64,000 nucleotides of DNA, taken from contig NZ_WUYX01000033.1 of the NCBI RefSeq assembly GCF_009834785.1, positions 62,001 to 126,000 on the forward strand, in the 5' to 3' direction. Under the pieces are notes generated by a model. The model ran no database searches. It saw only the letters and a list, made by a program, of their open reading frames with translations, and was not told the DNA's origin. Source of the DNA: Natronorubrum halalkaliphilum. Lineage in GTDB: Archaea > Halobacteriota > Halobacteria > Halobacteriales > Natrialbaceae. A program made the translations under genes and the position numbers. Positions 32,216-42,729 of this stretch are shown in pieces. How positions within the stretch are numbered: the stretch's first letter is position 1; each line of letters begins with the position of its first letter.

Positions 32216-33078
32216 ACGTTCGGCGATACTGAACAGCTGTTCTCGATCGGCTATTGGTCAATAATAGTCACTAGCCGACATCATTGTACGTCAGATCGCA
32301 AGACGGGAGCGCGGTTCGGAACGAACGGAGTGAGTGAGAACCGCGGAACGCGAATAGCGCGGGATCACCGGTCCCGCGAACCGTGCGAACGGCGGCATGC
32401 CGCCGTGAGCAGCGTGCCAATCGGTTCAGTGTATACTCGAGGGACGCGGACTACAGTTCATTGCTCGGTGTTTACAAAGGTACTTATGTAATTATGTCAG
32501 CCGTTCCTGTTCGAGTTTTCAACTGTGCTTCTCCGGGCGGAGAACGTGCTGAAAGGGAATCTCGAGCGGAGGCTAACCACAATATATCTAATAGACATTA
32601 TAGTAATATAACCGATGTTTTCTATACATCCAGTTACTATATCTCGATCCCATATGTTCTTCGAATTTCTCGAACGGGCGGTTGGTGTTTGTATATAGCT
32701 CAATACTATACACTACATATCCATTTATGAACCGTATAAATAGACAGGCTACTAAATAGCTCCGGGATCAATCGTCGCAAAGAACAAATTCGGAATCAGT
32801 GGGTGAAGATATCTATAACCCCGAAATACGTCTCTATCTGGCTACTTCGATCGTTCCAGCACCACGACAAACTTATAATGGAATTTTGGTAGTTCTTGTA
32901 TACCATTTTCTATCTGGCATTTTGGGTCAGTTGCTGAGATATCGTGGACACCGTCTGATAGCACCTCGCTCGAGGGAGTCACGAACCGACGGCGTTCGAG
33001 GATAACCCTCGAGCCAGCCCGCTCGAGCGTTCGCGAAGCGTGCGGGTGAAGTACGTGCAATTCCTATAGCGGCTAACC
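32216..33078. other. 863-bp AT-rich gene-free region before uvrB
   Basis: After iclR come the palindrome GAACAGCTGTTC (32231-32242) and an inverted TGACCAATAGC motif (32250-32260). Next are a hairpin with 7-bp arms (32358-32364, 32372-32378) and the 14-bp palindrome GGCGGCATGCCGCC (32391-32404). From about 32430 to 32930 the sequence is markedly AT-rich for this genome, with many TATA-like runs. The open frames here (32383-32730 and 32799-33005) have atypical composition and no recognisable similarity. I call no gene. It may be a decayed insertion or a regulatory region at the island edge. Confidence 0.5.
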
Positions 33079-35133
33079 GTGAACGACACGAAAGGTCCCC
33101 TCCAGCCGGATCGTCCCGACGTCGATCGACCGTTTACGGTCGACGCCCCGTTCGAACCCGCGGGTGACCAACCCGAGGCGATCGAACAGTTAGCCGAGGG
33201 CTATCAGTCGGGAATGGACAAACAGACGCTGCTCGGCGTCACCGGGTCGGGGAAGACCAACACCGTCTCGTGGACGATCGAGGAGGTGCAGAAACCGACG
33301 CTGGTCATCGCCCACAACAAGACGCTGGCGGCCCAGTTGTACGAGGAGTTTCGGAACCTCTTCCCCGAAAACGCCGTCGAGTACTTCGTCTCCTACTACG
33401 ACTACTATCAGCCCGAAGCCTACGTCGAACAGAGCGACACCTACATCGACAAGGACGCCTCGATCAACGACGAGATCGACCGACTGCGCCACTCCGCGAC
33501 CCGCTCGCTGCTCACCCGCGAGGACGTCATCGTCGTCGCCTCGGTCTCCGCGATCTACGGCCTCGGTGATCCGCGCAACTACATCGACATGTCGCTCCGA
33601 CTCGAGGTCGGCGAGGAGGTCGGCCGCGACGAGTTGTTAAAACAGCTCGTCGACCTGAACTACGAGCGCAACGACGTCGACTTCACGCAGGGGACCTTCC
33701 GCGTCCGCGGCGATACCGTCGAGATTTATCCGATGTACGGCCGCTACGCGGTGCGCGTCGAGCTCTGGGGCGACGAGATCGACCGTATGGTCAAGGTCGA
33801 TCCGCTCGAGGGCACGACCCAGGGCGACCAGCAGGCCGTATTGATCCACCCGGCGGAGCACTACTCGATTCCCGAGACGAAACTCGAGAACGCGATGGAC
33901 GAGATCCGCGACGATCTGGACTCCCGGATCTCGTACTTCGAGCGCAAGGGCGACATGATCGCCGCCCAGCGAATCGACGAACGGACCACGTTCGACCTCG
34001 AGATGATGCAGGAGACGGGCTACTGTTCGGGGATCGAGAACTACTCGCTGTATCTCTCCGATCGCGAATCCGGCGAAGCACCGTACACCTTGCTCGACTA
34101 CTTCCCCGACGACTTCCTGACCGTGGTCGACGAATCCCACGTGACGCTGCCCCAGATTCGGGGCCAGTATGCCGGCGACAAGTCCCGAAAGGACTCGCTG
34201 GTCGACAACGGGTTCCGACTCCCAACCGCCTACGACAACCGGCCGCTCACGTTCGAGGAGTTCGAGGAAAAGACCGACCAGACGCTGTACGTCAGCGCGA
34301 CGCCGAGCGACTACGAGCGCGAGGAGAGCGACCAGATCGTCGAACAGATCGTTCGACCGACCCACCTCGTGGACCCGCAGATCGAGGTCTCGGACGCCAG
34401 CGGGCAGGTCGACGACCTGATAAACCGAATCGACGACCGGATCGAGCGCGACGAACGAACCCTCGTGACGACGCTCACGAAGCGGATGGCCGAAGATCTG
34501 ACCGAATATCTCGAGGAGTCCGGCGTCGACGTCGCCTACATGCACGACGAGACGGACACCCTGGAGCGCCACGAGATCATCCGTTCGCTGCGATTAGGCG
34601 AGATCGACGTGCTCGTCGGGATCAACCTCCTGCGGGAAGGGCTGGACATCCCCGAAGTCTCCCTGGTGGCGATTCTCGACGCCGATCAGGAGGGGTTCCT
34701 GCGCTCGGAGACGACGCTCGTCCAGACGATGGGACGGGCCGCCCGAAACGTCAACGGCGAGGTCGTCCTCTACGCCGACGACCCCTCGAACGCGATGGAG
34801 TCCGCGATCGACGAGACCCAACGCCGCCGCGAGATCCAACAGGAGTACAACGAGGAACACGACCTCGAGCCGACCACGATCGAGAAGGAGGTCAGCGAGA
34901 CGAACCTGCCCGGCTCGAAGACCGACACCTCGAGCGTCTCCGGGAAGGAACTCGCCGACGACGACGAGGCCGCCCGCTACATCGAGGAACTCGAAAGCCG
35001 GATGGAAGAAGCGGCGGGGAACCTCGAGTTCGAACTGGCTGCGGATATCCGGGATCGAATTCGGGAGGTCCGCGAGGAGTTCGAACTCGAGGGCGGCGAC
35101 GAGGGAATTGCGCCCCCGTCCGAGGAGTTCTGA
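33079..35133 (+). CDS. uvrB: UvrB, excinuclease ABC subunit B
   Basis: A 684-residue nucleotide excision repair helicase that receives damaged DNA from UvrA and recruits UvrC. Walker A is GVTGSGKT with Lys59, and the beta-hairpin region has [20 protein letters not shown]. The DESH-type box reads [16 protein letters not shown], and the C-terminal UVR motif (about residues 635-670) binds UvrC. The start is a GTG. CCTATAG at 33063-33069 is close to the start and may be part of the promoter. uvrC lies 1 kb downstream on the opposite strand. Full length for the family. Confidence 0.97.
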   Translation: MNDTKGPLQPDRPDVDRPFTVDAPFEPAGDQPEAIEQLAEGYQSGMDKQTLLGVTGSGKTNTVSWTIEEVQKPTLVIAHNKTLAAQLYEEFRNLFPENAVEYFVSYYDYYQPEAYVEQSDTYIDKDASINDEIDRLRHSATRSLLTREDVIVVASVSAIYGLGDPRNYIDMSLRLEVGEEVGRDELLKQLVDLNYERNDVDFTQGTFRVRGDTVEIYPMYGRYAVRVELWGDEIDRMVKVDPLEGTTQGDQQAVLIHPAEHYSIPETKLENAMDEIRDDLDSRISYFERKGDMIAAQRIDERTTFDLEMMQETGYCSGIENYSLYLSDRESGEAPYTLLDYFPDDFLTVVDESHVTLPQIRGQYAGDKSRKDSLVDNGFRLPTAYDNRPLTFEEFEEKTDQTLYVSATPSDYEREESDQIVEQIVRPTHLVDPQIEVSDASGQVDDLINRIDDRIERDERTLVTTLTKRMAEDLTEYLEESGVDVAYMHDETDTLERHEIIRSLRLGEIDVLVGINLLREGLDIPEVSLVAILDADQEGFLRSETTLVQTMGRAARNVNGEVVLYADDPSNAMESAIDETQRRREIQQEYNEEHDLEPTTIEKEVSETNLPGSKTDTSSVSGKELADDDEAARYIEELESRMEEAAGNLEFELAADIRDRIREVREEFELEGGDEGIAPPSEEF

Positions 35134-35137
35134 GAGG

Positions 35138-35674
35138 CTACAACTCGAGCGTGTAGACCGCCTCGTCGTAGTAGTTGCCGTCGATTTCGACCTCGCCCGT
35201 ATTGGTCTGTTCGAACCCCAGCCCCTCGTAGAATCGGCGACTGGTGTCGTTGAACGCAAAGTCAATTGAGCGAATTCGGTCGACGTCGTAGACCTCGAGT
35301 TGCTCGACTAGACGCTCGTGCAGGTCGGTTCCGACCCCGTCGCCTTGCGCGTCTGGTTTGACGTACATCCGGAGAATATCGGCCGTTTCTCCCTGGGCGA
35401 CCGCGTGGGTGAAACCGACGATTTCGCCGTTCTCGCCGTCTTCGCTGTCCTCACCGTCCCTCATCCCACTCTCGTCCGCGGCGCGCGGGTCCGCCTCGAC
35501 GACGAGGACGACCGTACCGGGTGCCCGAAGCGGCATCGAGTCGTCGGTGTACCAGTTGTCGACCGTCCGGTCGATCAGGTCGTCCTCGAGTTCGTCGTAG
35601 GTGTCGTGCCAGGTCTGGCGGGCAACGGCCTTGATCGCCGGAAAGTCGTCTGGCTCCGCCGGACGAATCTTCAT
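35138..35674 (-). CDS. GNAT family N-acetyltransferase
   Basis: A 178-residue acetyltransferase. It starts MKIRPAEPDDFPAIK and carries the acetyl-CoA motif A in YVKPDAQGDGVGTDLHE (about residues 110-126). The C-terminus includes FYEGLGFEQTNTGEVEI. An acidic insert sits between residues 75 and 95. The ATG at 35674 is chosen over the longer frame because the family motif begins there. It converges on uvrB with only 4 bp between stops. The acceptor substrate is unknown. Confidence 0.87.
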   Translation of the reverse strand: MKIRPAEPDDFPAIKAVARQTWHDTYDELEDDLIDRTVDNWYTDDSMPLRAPGTVVLVVEADPRAADESGMRDGEDSEDGENGEIVGFTHAVAQGETADILRMYVKPDAQGDGVGTDLHERLVEQLEVYDVDRIRSIDFAFNDTSRRFYEGLGFEQTNTGEVEIDGNYYDEAVYTLEL

Positions 35675-35751
35675 ACGCGTAGTTGCGACGGGTAGCATAA
35701 AGTGACTTCGACCCTGACACCGGTTCCCAACATCGCTCGCTGTGGGGTACG

Positions 35752-36048
35752 TCACTCCTGAACGTCGAATCCGCGGTCGCGAAGTAACTCCGGAACGCGG
35801 TCACGGTGGTCGCCCTGGAGTTCGACCCGTCCCTCGTCGACCGTTCCACCCGTCCCCAGCGAACTCTTCAGCTCCGAGGCGATCGATTTGACCTCGGACT
35901 GCTCGAGGTCGAACCCCTCGACGATCGTTACGGGCTTGTCGTACCGTCGGCTTTCCATCCGGATCGACAGGAGTTGCTGGGACGTCTCGAGGTCCCCCTG
36001 ACTGTCGAGTTCGTCGAGCAGGTCGTCGAGTTCGTCGTCGTTTGCCAT
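35752..36048 (-). CDS. Translation initiation factor aIF1 (SUI1/eIF1 family)
   Basis: A 98-residue SUI1-domain protein. The conserved block runs from DKPVTIVEGFD through GTGGTVDEGRVELQGDH to DRVPELLRDRGF. Archaeal aIF1 assists start-codon selection on the small ribosomal subunit. The N-terminal 30 residues are an acidic extension. A TATA-like AGGTCTATC lies about 30 nt upstream. Confidence 0.92.
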   Translation of the reverse strand: MANDDELDDLLDELDSQGDLETSQQLLSIRMESRRYDKPVTIVEGFDLEQSEVKSIASELKSSLGTGGTVDEGRVELQGDHRDRVPELLRDRGFDVQE

Positions 36049-36136
36049 CAGATACCATACGGTATCGACGAGGATAGACCTATCCCTGTCTTCGCAACGG
36101 CTTCGCGGGCAGAAAGTGGTCCACTACCGACGGGAC

Positions 36137-38002
36137 CTAGAGCCGGGATTTAATCGTCTCCGCCGTCTTCTCGCCGACGCCCGAGATCGACTCGAGGTCC
36201 TCGAGGCTCGCTTCCCGAACGTTTTCGACGCTCCCGAAGCGCCCGAGCAGCCGCTTTCTGGTTTCGGGGCCGACGCCGGGGACGTCGTCGAGCACCGTCT
36301 TTACCTCGTCACGGATCGTCTGGTGGTACTGCACCGCAAAACGGTGGGACTCGTCGCGGACCCGCTGGACCAGATGGAGGTGGGGTGCGTCGCTGGGCCA
36401 CGAGAATTGCCGATCCGGCGTTATCACCTGCTCTTCGGCCTTCGCCAGCGCGATCGCCGGCACGTCCCAGCCGACCGCTGCGATCACATCGCGGGCCGCC
36501 TCGAGTTGTCCCTCGCCGCCGTCGATCACCAGCAGATCGGGATCGGGGCGGTCGTCGCGACCCTCGACGGCGCGGCTGGCACGCCACTCGAGCAACGCCC
36601 GCATGTTGTCGTAGTCGTCGTTCTGATCGGTGAGTTTCTTCCGGCGGTAGTCCGCTTTCTCGGCGTTGCCGTCGACGAAGGTCACGTTGCTCCCGACCGC
36701 CGCCGTCCCCTGTGCGTGGCTCACGTCAAAGCCCTCGATCCGGCGGGCCGACGCGATCTCGAGGGCGTCGGCGAGCATGCCGCACTCGTCGCGACCGCCG
36801 ACGTTCCGGCGGGCGTTCTTCAGCGCGAGTTCGACCAGTTTGGCCTCGCGGCCGGCACCCGGCACGCGGACCGAGACGCCCTCGGCCTCGAGCCAGGCCG
36901 CGACCTCGTCGTCGCCGTGGCGTTCGGGCAGGAGCAGGGCGTCGGGCAGATCGCGCTCGGCGTAGTACTGGACGAGGAAGGCCGCGAGAACGGCGGGAAT
37001 GCCCCCCGTCCCTGTCTCTGTCCCTGTTTCCGTCCCGGATCCCGTCCCCCGCCCGCCCCCCGTCTCGTCGCCGGATCGAGTCGCCTCGACCGCGTCCGCC
37101 CCGGGCGCCTCGAGCGTGTGCCGATCCCGGTCGACCAGCTTGCCGTGTTCGGCTCGCAGGCGAGCGACCGTCGCGTCTTCGCCCTCGATGGCGACGCCGA
37201 GGACGTCGACGGCCCGTTCGTCGCCGACCGACTGGACCGCCTCGCCGCCCTCGCCGTGGAACGCCTCGACGGTCTCGAGGCGGTCACGGAGGTTCGCCGC
37301 GCGCTCGAAGTTCTGGTCCTGCGCTGCGGCCTCCATCTCTCGGCGCAGCGGATCCGCGAGAATACCGGTCTCGCCCTCGAGGAAGCGTTCGACTGCCGTC
37401 ACGTCCTCCGCGTAGCTCTCGAGGTCGATCTCGCGGGTACAGGGTGCCGTACAGAGGGCCATCTCGTAGTCCAGACACGGCCGGTCTCGGCCCGCGTACT
37501 TGTGGTCCGAACAGCCCCGGACGCCGTAAGTCTCTCGCAGTGCTTTCACGACGGTCTCGACCTGCCGTTTGCTGGTATAGGGACCGAAGACGGTCGCGGC
37601 CCCACTCGCGGTTTCACCGCCCGTATTCGAGGCGTTTCCCGCCTCGCTGTCGGGATCGCGCGTCACTTCGATCCGCGGAGCCTCGTGGTTCGTCACCTGA
37701 ACCATCGGGTACGACTTGTCGTCTTTGAGCCGGACGTTGTACCGCGGCTGGTGGCGCTTGATCAGGTTCGCCTCGAGCAACAGCGCCTGCGTCTCGGTGT
37801 CGGTGACGGCGATCTCGATTTCGTCGGCGCGGTCGACCATCCGGCGAATTCGCGCGCTTCGCGGGTCGGCGTACGACCGGACCCGACTCCGGAGGTCGAC
37901 GGCTTTCCCGACGTAGAGCGTGGTTCCTTCGGCCCGGAACTGGTAGACGCCGGGCTCACGCGGTAACGATCCCGCTCGCTCGCGAACCCCGTCGGCGTTC
38001 AT
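36137..38002 (-). CDS. uvrC: UvrC, excinuclease ABC subunit C
   Basis: A 621-residue dual nuclease that makes the 3-prime and 5-prime incisions in nucleotide excision repair. It has an N-terminal GIY-YIG domain (GVYQF and [13 protein letters not shown], residues 18-45) and a UVR motif with [16 protein letters not shown]. The RNase H-like C-terminal nuclease has GFDVSHAQG and VIDGGEGQL, and tandem helix-hairpin-helix motifs end in [17 protein letters not shown] Gly/Thr/Glu linker around residues 310-332 is encoded by hexamer repeats and is not part of the core fold. Confidence 0.97.
   Translation of the reverse strand: MNADGVRERAGSLPREPGVYQFRAEGTTLYVGKAVDLRSRVRSYADPRSARIRRMVDRADEIEIAVTDTETQALLLEANLIKRHQPRYNVRLKDDKSYPMVQVTNHEAPRIEVTRDPDSEAGNASNTGGETASGAATVFGPYTSKRQVETVVKALRETYGVRGCSDHKYAGRDRPCLDYEMALCTAPCTREIDLESYAEDVTAVERFLEGETGILADPLRREMEAAAQDQNFERAANLRDRLETVEAFHGEGGEAVQSVGDERAVDVLGVAIEGEDATVARLRAEHGKLVDRDRHTLEAPGADAVEATRSGDETGGGRGTGSGTETGTETGTGGIPAVLAAFLVQYYAERDLPDALLLPERHGDDEVAAWLEAEGVSVRVPGAGREAKLVELALKNARRNVGGRDECGMLADALEIASARRIEGFDVSHAQGTAAVGSNVTFVDGNAEKADYRRKKLTDQNDDYDNMRALLEWRASRAVEGRDDRPDPDLLVIDGGEGQLEAARDVIAAVGWDVPAIALAKAEEQVITPDRQFSWPSDAPHLHLVQRVRDESHRFAVQYHQTIRDEVKTVLDDVPGVGPETRKRLLGRFGSVENVREASLEDLESISGVGEKTAETIKSRL
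37008..37049. repeat. Hexamer repeat inside uvrC linker
   Basis: Seven hexamers (GTCCCT, GTCTCT, GTCCCT, GTTTCC, GTCCCG, GATCCC, GTCCCC) encode the Gly-Thr-Glu linker of UvrC on the minus strand. Confidence 0.6.
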
Positions 38003-38028
38003 CGGCGGGCCTAGGAGGTCAGTGGCTT

Positions 38029-38664
38029 TCAGCCTGACTCCTTGGACTCGGTCAGCGCGTCACCGGCGAGGGTCACGCCGTCAGCCTCGGACGGCGGTGT
38101 CGGCCCGATCGCTTCCACGAGATCGATCGGCCGATCGGCCTCGAGGTCGGCGTCACTGACCGGCACCGAGATGTCATCGGCCCCGCTCACACGGAGGACG
38201 AGGCGTCGCGAACGCGACCCGATGTAGCGTCCGAAGATCACCGCAGCAGCGGCTAACACGAGCAATCCGGCCGCGAAAATGGAGAGTTCGAACGCGATGA
38301 GAATCGTCTGGATGGTCTCGAAAAGCCCGTCGACGACGCCCGTGGGATCGCCGCCCTCCGGACCGGCGCCGGTGACGCGGTCGGCCAGATCAATCGCGGA
38401 GCCGAGCAACAGAAGGCCGAGTCCGAGGAACAGCAGGACCGTCATCCAGACCAGGTGTCGCGGCGCGCTCTCGGTTTCGACGGAGACGCGCGTGACGTTC
38501 GGTCGGTCGACGTGACGATAGTCCGCCGCGTCGCCGTCGGTACTGAAGACGATCACCCGCTGATTCGTGACGACGACCGTCGCGGCGTCGAGGTCGACGC
38601 GTCGTCGCTCGCGTTCGCCTTCGTACAGCAACTCCTCGAGGTGCTCGCTCCAGGATCCGAGCAT
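38029..38664 (-). CDS. Hypothetical membrane protein with PH-like domain
   Basis: A 211-residue protein. Residues 10-60 look like a bacterial PH-type domain ([15 protein letters not shown] and [15 protein letters not shown]). Two transmembrane segments follow ([20 protein letters not shown] and [20 protein letters not shown]), and the C-terminus is an acidic soluble tail. I start at the ATG at 38664. The upstream extension of the frame has non-haloarchaeal composition and crosses the repeat at 38760-38800. The partial gene at the window's left edge has the same layout. Function unknown. Confidence 0.75.
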   Translation of the reverse strand: MLGSWSEHLEELLYEGERERRRVDLDAATVVVTNQRVIVFSTDGDAADYRHVDRPNVTRVSVETESAPRHLVWMTVLLFLGLGLLLLGSAIDLADRVTGAGPEGGDPTGVVDGLFETIQTILIAFELSIFAAGLLVLAAAAVIFGRYIGSRSRRLVLRVSGADDISVPVSDADLEADRPIDLVEAIGPTPPSEADGVTLAGDALTESKESG

Positions 38665-38832
38665 CGGTGTTCGTACTCCCCTGTCCGCCGTCGAGGGGGA
38701 AATAGCTCGCGGCGCGTTCCGTTGGCTGCGAAACCGGGGCTGGAGGGTGGAGACGGAAGATGAGAGACGAGAGGTGAGAGACGGGAAACGAGAGACGGTA
38801 CATTCTCGGTCGTCGATCCGCAAAAACGGAGT

Positions 38833-39102
38833 ATGAGTGACTCGACGGTCCGGTGCTGGCTGGTCGAACGAACGTTCGACGACCGCAACCTCGTGACAAT
38901 CGTCTACGCGACGCCCGACGGCTCGCGATACCAACAGCGAGAGCGATCGTCGACGTCACTACAGACCGGGTCGCCGGTCACCGCCGCCGTGGACGTTCCC
39001 GAGGACGAACTCGAGCCAGTCTCCGACGAGGCCACCAGAGATCGCTACGCAACCGAGGTCGAGCGGACCGCCGAACAGTACAACCCGGACGAGCGAATCT
39101 GA
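38833..39102 (+). CDS. Small conserved-type hypothetical protein
   Basis: An 89-residue acidic protein without signal peptide or membrane segment. It has the composition of a real haloarchaeal gene, with predicted strands at LVTIVYATPDGSRYQ and a helical, charged C-terminus. I do not recognise a family. It is divergent from the gene at 38029-38664 across a 168-bp region that carries a degenerate GAGAGACGG-type repeat (about 38760-38800). It precedes the ABC transporter genes in the same direction. Confidence 0.7.
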   Translation: MSDSTVRCWLVERTFDDRNLVTIVYATPDGSRYQQRERSSTSLQTGSPVTAAVDVPEDELEPVSDEATRDRYATEVERTAEQYNPDERI

Positions 39103-39156
39103 CGGCGTATTTGTTCCTCGTGTTTAGACGGAAGATTATTGCGTCGAAGTAACAAC

Positions 39157-39163
39157 TCTTATC
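39157..39163 (+). promoter_or_regulatory. TATA-like element for the ABC transporter operon
   Basis: CTTATCG lies about 25-31 nt upstream of the ATG at 39188. Confidence 0.4.
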
Positions 39164-39187
39164 GGCGAACGTCGTGACCACACAGCT

Positions 39188-40108
39188 ATGCCAGCTATCA
39201 CGGTCGACAACCTGACCAAGTCCTACGGTCAGACCCTCGCGCTCGAGGACCTCTCGTTTCGGGTCGAAGAGGGCGAGGTGTTCGGCTTTCTCGGACCCAA
39301 CGGGGCCGGCAAGTCGACGACGATCAACGTCGTTCTCGACTTTATCCGGCCGACGGCCGGCGAGGTTACCGTCCTGGGCCTCGACGCGCAGGCCCACAGC
39401 CGCGAGATCCGCTCGCGAACGGGCGTCCTCCCCGAAGGCGTCGAAACCTACGACCGCCTCACCGCCCGGCAACACCTCGAGTTCGCTATCGACTCGAAAG
39501 ACGCCGACGACGAGCCCGAAGCCCTGCTCGAGCGGGTCGGCCTGGTCGACGCCATCGACAAGAAAGCCGGCGGCTACTCGAAAGGGATGTCCCAGCGGCT
39601 CATGCTCGCGATGGCGCTCGTAGGAGAGCCGGATCTCCTCATCCTGGATGAACCCTCGACGGGACTCGACCCGAACGGGGCCCGCGAGATGCGCGAAATC
39701 GTCCGCGAGGAGAACGCTCGCGGCGCGACTGTCTTCTTCTCGAGTCACATCATGGAACAGGTCGAAGCGGTCTGTGACCGCGTCGGTATCCTCCGGGACG
39801 GCGAGATGGTCGCGGTCGACACCGTCGAGGGGCTTCGTGACTCCGTTAGCGGCGGAACGAGTCTTCGGGTCACCGTCGACCGCGTAGACGACGAGACGCT
39901 GCAGGCGGTCCGTTCGTTGCCCGACGTCTCCGACGCGACCACGGAAGACGAAACCACGCTGGTCGTGCAGGTCGACGGCTCCAAGACCGCCGTACTGAGC
40001 GAACTCGAGGACCGCGGAATCGAGGTCCGGGACTTCACCACGCGTGAGGCCTCGCTCGAGGACGTCTTCCAGTCGTACACTACCGGCTCGGAGGTGGAAG
40101 CACAATGA
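39188..40108 (+). CDS. ABC transporter ATP-binding protein
   Basis: A 306-residue ATPase of the ABC-2/DrrA-type exporter group. Walker A is GPNGAGKST (about residues 38-46), the signature region is YSKGMSQRL, Walker B is LLILDEPSTGLDP, and the H-loop His is in SSHIMEQ. A C-terminal extension of about 80 residues is typical of this subgroup. It overlaps the permease gene by ATGA, so the two are coupled. The transported compound is unknown. Confidence 0.93.
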   Translation: MPAITVDNLTKSYGQTLALEDLSFRVEEGEVFGFLGPNGAGKSTTINVVLDFIRPTAGEVTVLGLDAQAHSREIRSRTGVLPEGVETYDRLTARQHLEFAIDSKDADDEPEALLERVGLVDAIDKKAGGYSKGMSQRLMLAMALVGEPDLLILDEPSTGLDPNGAREMREIVREENARGATVFFSSHIMEQVEAVCDRVGILRDGEMVAVDTVEGLRDSVSGGTSLRVTVDRVDDETLQAVRSLPDVSDATTEDETTLVVQVDGSKTAVLSELEDRGIEVRDFTTREASLEDVFQSYTTGSEVEAQ

Positions 40109-41085
40109 GTTCCGAAACCGGATTCGAGAGGGACGCAGAATCGGACTCGGCATCGCCCTCGCCCTCGAGCTCCGTCAATCTCGAAAGCGTGCGTGCGATC
40201 GCGAAAAAAGACTTTCAGGACGCGATCCGCTCGTGGCTGTTCTGGGGACTGAGTTTCTTCTTCTTCCTGCTGTTGGTCGGGGTCACCGGAACGCTCGCGT
40301 ACTTCGGGGAAGATATCGCCGCGGAGGGGGCGACGACGGATATGCTCGTCTTCTTTACCAGCGAAATAACGCGAGTCGTGATTCCGCTGATCGCGCTAAT
40401 CCTCGGCTGGAAAGCCATCGCCGGCGAGCGTGAAACCGGGAGCATCAAGATTCTGCTCTCCTTGCCCCACTCCCGAAAGGACGTCCTGCTCGGGAAACTC
40501 ATCGGCCGGTCGGCGGTTCTCTCGGTCTCGCTGATCGTCGGCTTCGGGCTTGCCGCAGTGGTCGTTGCCGCGCTACTCGGCGCCTTCGATATCGTCGATT
40601 ACATCGGTCTCCTCGGGATGTCGATCATCTACGGCGTCGCCTACACGAGTATCGCCGTCTCGCTTTCGTCGCTAACCAAGTCGACGACGATCGCCGGTGC
40701 CGCGATGGCCGGCGTCTTCCTCGTGTTCTACGGCGTCTGGAACACGCTGTCGACCATGTTTGGCCTGCTGGCCGAGCGAGAGATACTCTTCTTCGATACC
40801 GTTACTTATACAGGCGAGTTCGACGGACAGGAGTTCCAGGGCGAACGTCTGCAAGACTGGGTCTACTTCATCCTGAACATAGATCCCGGCGAAGCCTACG
40901 GAAGCGTCCTGACGCTGGTTACCGACGTCGACGCAATCGAATTGCAGGTCGAACTCAACGAGCAGATGTTCGGCGGGGAACTGCCGTTTTTCCTCCAGGA
41001 CTGGTTTTCGTTTCTCATCCTGCTGTTCTGGATCGTCGCCCCGATCGCCGTCGCGCTCTACCGGTTCGATCGCGTCGACCTTTGA
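40105..41085 (+). CDS. ABC-2 type transporter permease
   Basis: A 326-residue membrane protein with about six transmembrane segments and the ABC-2 permease pattern. It resembles NosY-like permeases, with LGWKAIAGERETGSIKILLSLPHSRKDVLLGK after the second segment in shortened form. Its ATG overlaps the stop of the ATPase gene. Its TGA is immediately followed by the end hairpin of the TnpB element, so that insertion abuts the stop codon without changing the protein. Confidence 0.9.
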   Translation: MSSETGFERDAESDSASPSPSSSVNLESVRAIAKKDFQDAIRSWLFWGLSFFFFLLLVGVTGTLAYFGEDIAAEGATTDMLVFFTSEITRVVIPLIALILGWKAIAGERETGSIKILLSLPHSRKDVLLGKLIGRSAVLSVSLIVGFGLAAVVVAALLGAFDIVDYIGLLGMSIIYGVAYTSIAVSLSSLTKSTTIAGAAMAGVFLVFYGVWNTLSTMFGLLAEREILFFDTVTYTGEFDGQEFQGERLQDWVYFILNIDPGEAYGSVLTLVTDVDAIELQVELNEQMFGGELPFFLQDWFSFLILLFWIVAPIAVALYRFDRVDL

Positions 41086-41091
41086 CATCCT

Positions 41092-41111
41092 CCCCGCGCT
41101 GAAGCGCGAGG
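41092..41111 (-). repeat. Downstream-end hairpin of the TnpB element
   Basis: CCCCGCGCT and AGCGCGAGG form a 9-bp stem with one mismatch around a GA loop. It lies 6 nt beyond the ABC permease stop codon and about 20 nt past the tnpB stop. Confidence 0.6.
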
Positions 41112-41129
41112 ATTCCTCTCGTGGGGGTC

Positions 41130-42462
<1,333 letters not shown>

Positions 42463-42562
42463 CACTCCAGCCTACGAAATATTTATTTGTATAGGTATGG
42501 ATTAGCGTGGGAGACTCGGCCTTGCTATCGAATGTGAATTGTTTTATAGTTGTCGGATTCAT

Positions 42563-42582
42563 CCCCGCCGTGAACGACGGGG
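42563..42582 (-). repeat. Upstream-side hairpin of the TnpB element
   Basis: CCCCGCCGT and ACGACGGGG pair over 9 positions with one mismatch and a GA loop, the same shape and orientation as the downstream hairpin. It may be the left end of this element or the remnant end of another copy. Confidence 0.45.
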
Positions 42583-42695
42583 CTTTCTCCTTGCTTCTCC
42601 GTAACTCGCCGCGCTCGGTTTTCGTGCCTTCGCTCGACCCGCGAGTCGCGACTTCGCTCCAGTCCGCGATGAAGACACTCAGCAGTTCCTGGCAA

Positions 42696-42704
42696 TCTAT
42701 TAAG
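42696..42704 (+). promoter_or_regulatory. TATA box for the ArsA-family gene
   Basis: CTATTAAGG lies 26-34 nt upstream of the GTG at 42730, supporting that start. Confidence 0.45.
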
Positions 42705-42729
42705 GTGTGCAGCGAACGTACCCGCAGTC

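Noticed and set aside
32383-33005. Two short plus-strand ORFs in the AT-rich gap (32383-32730 and 32799-33005)
   Set aside because: Their amino acid composition is not acidic like other genes here, no promoter or Shine-Dalgarno fits, and no similarity is recognisable.
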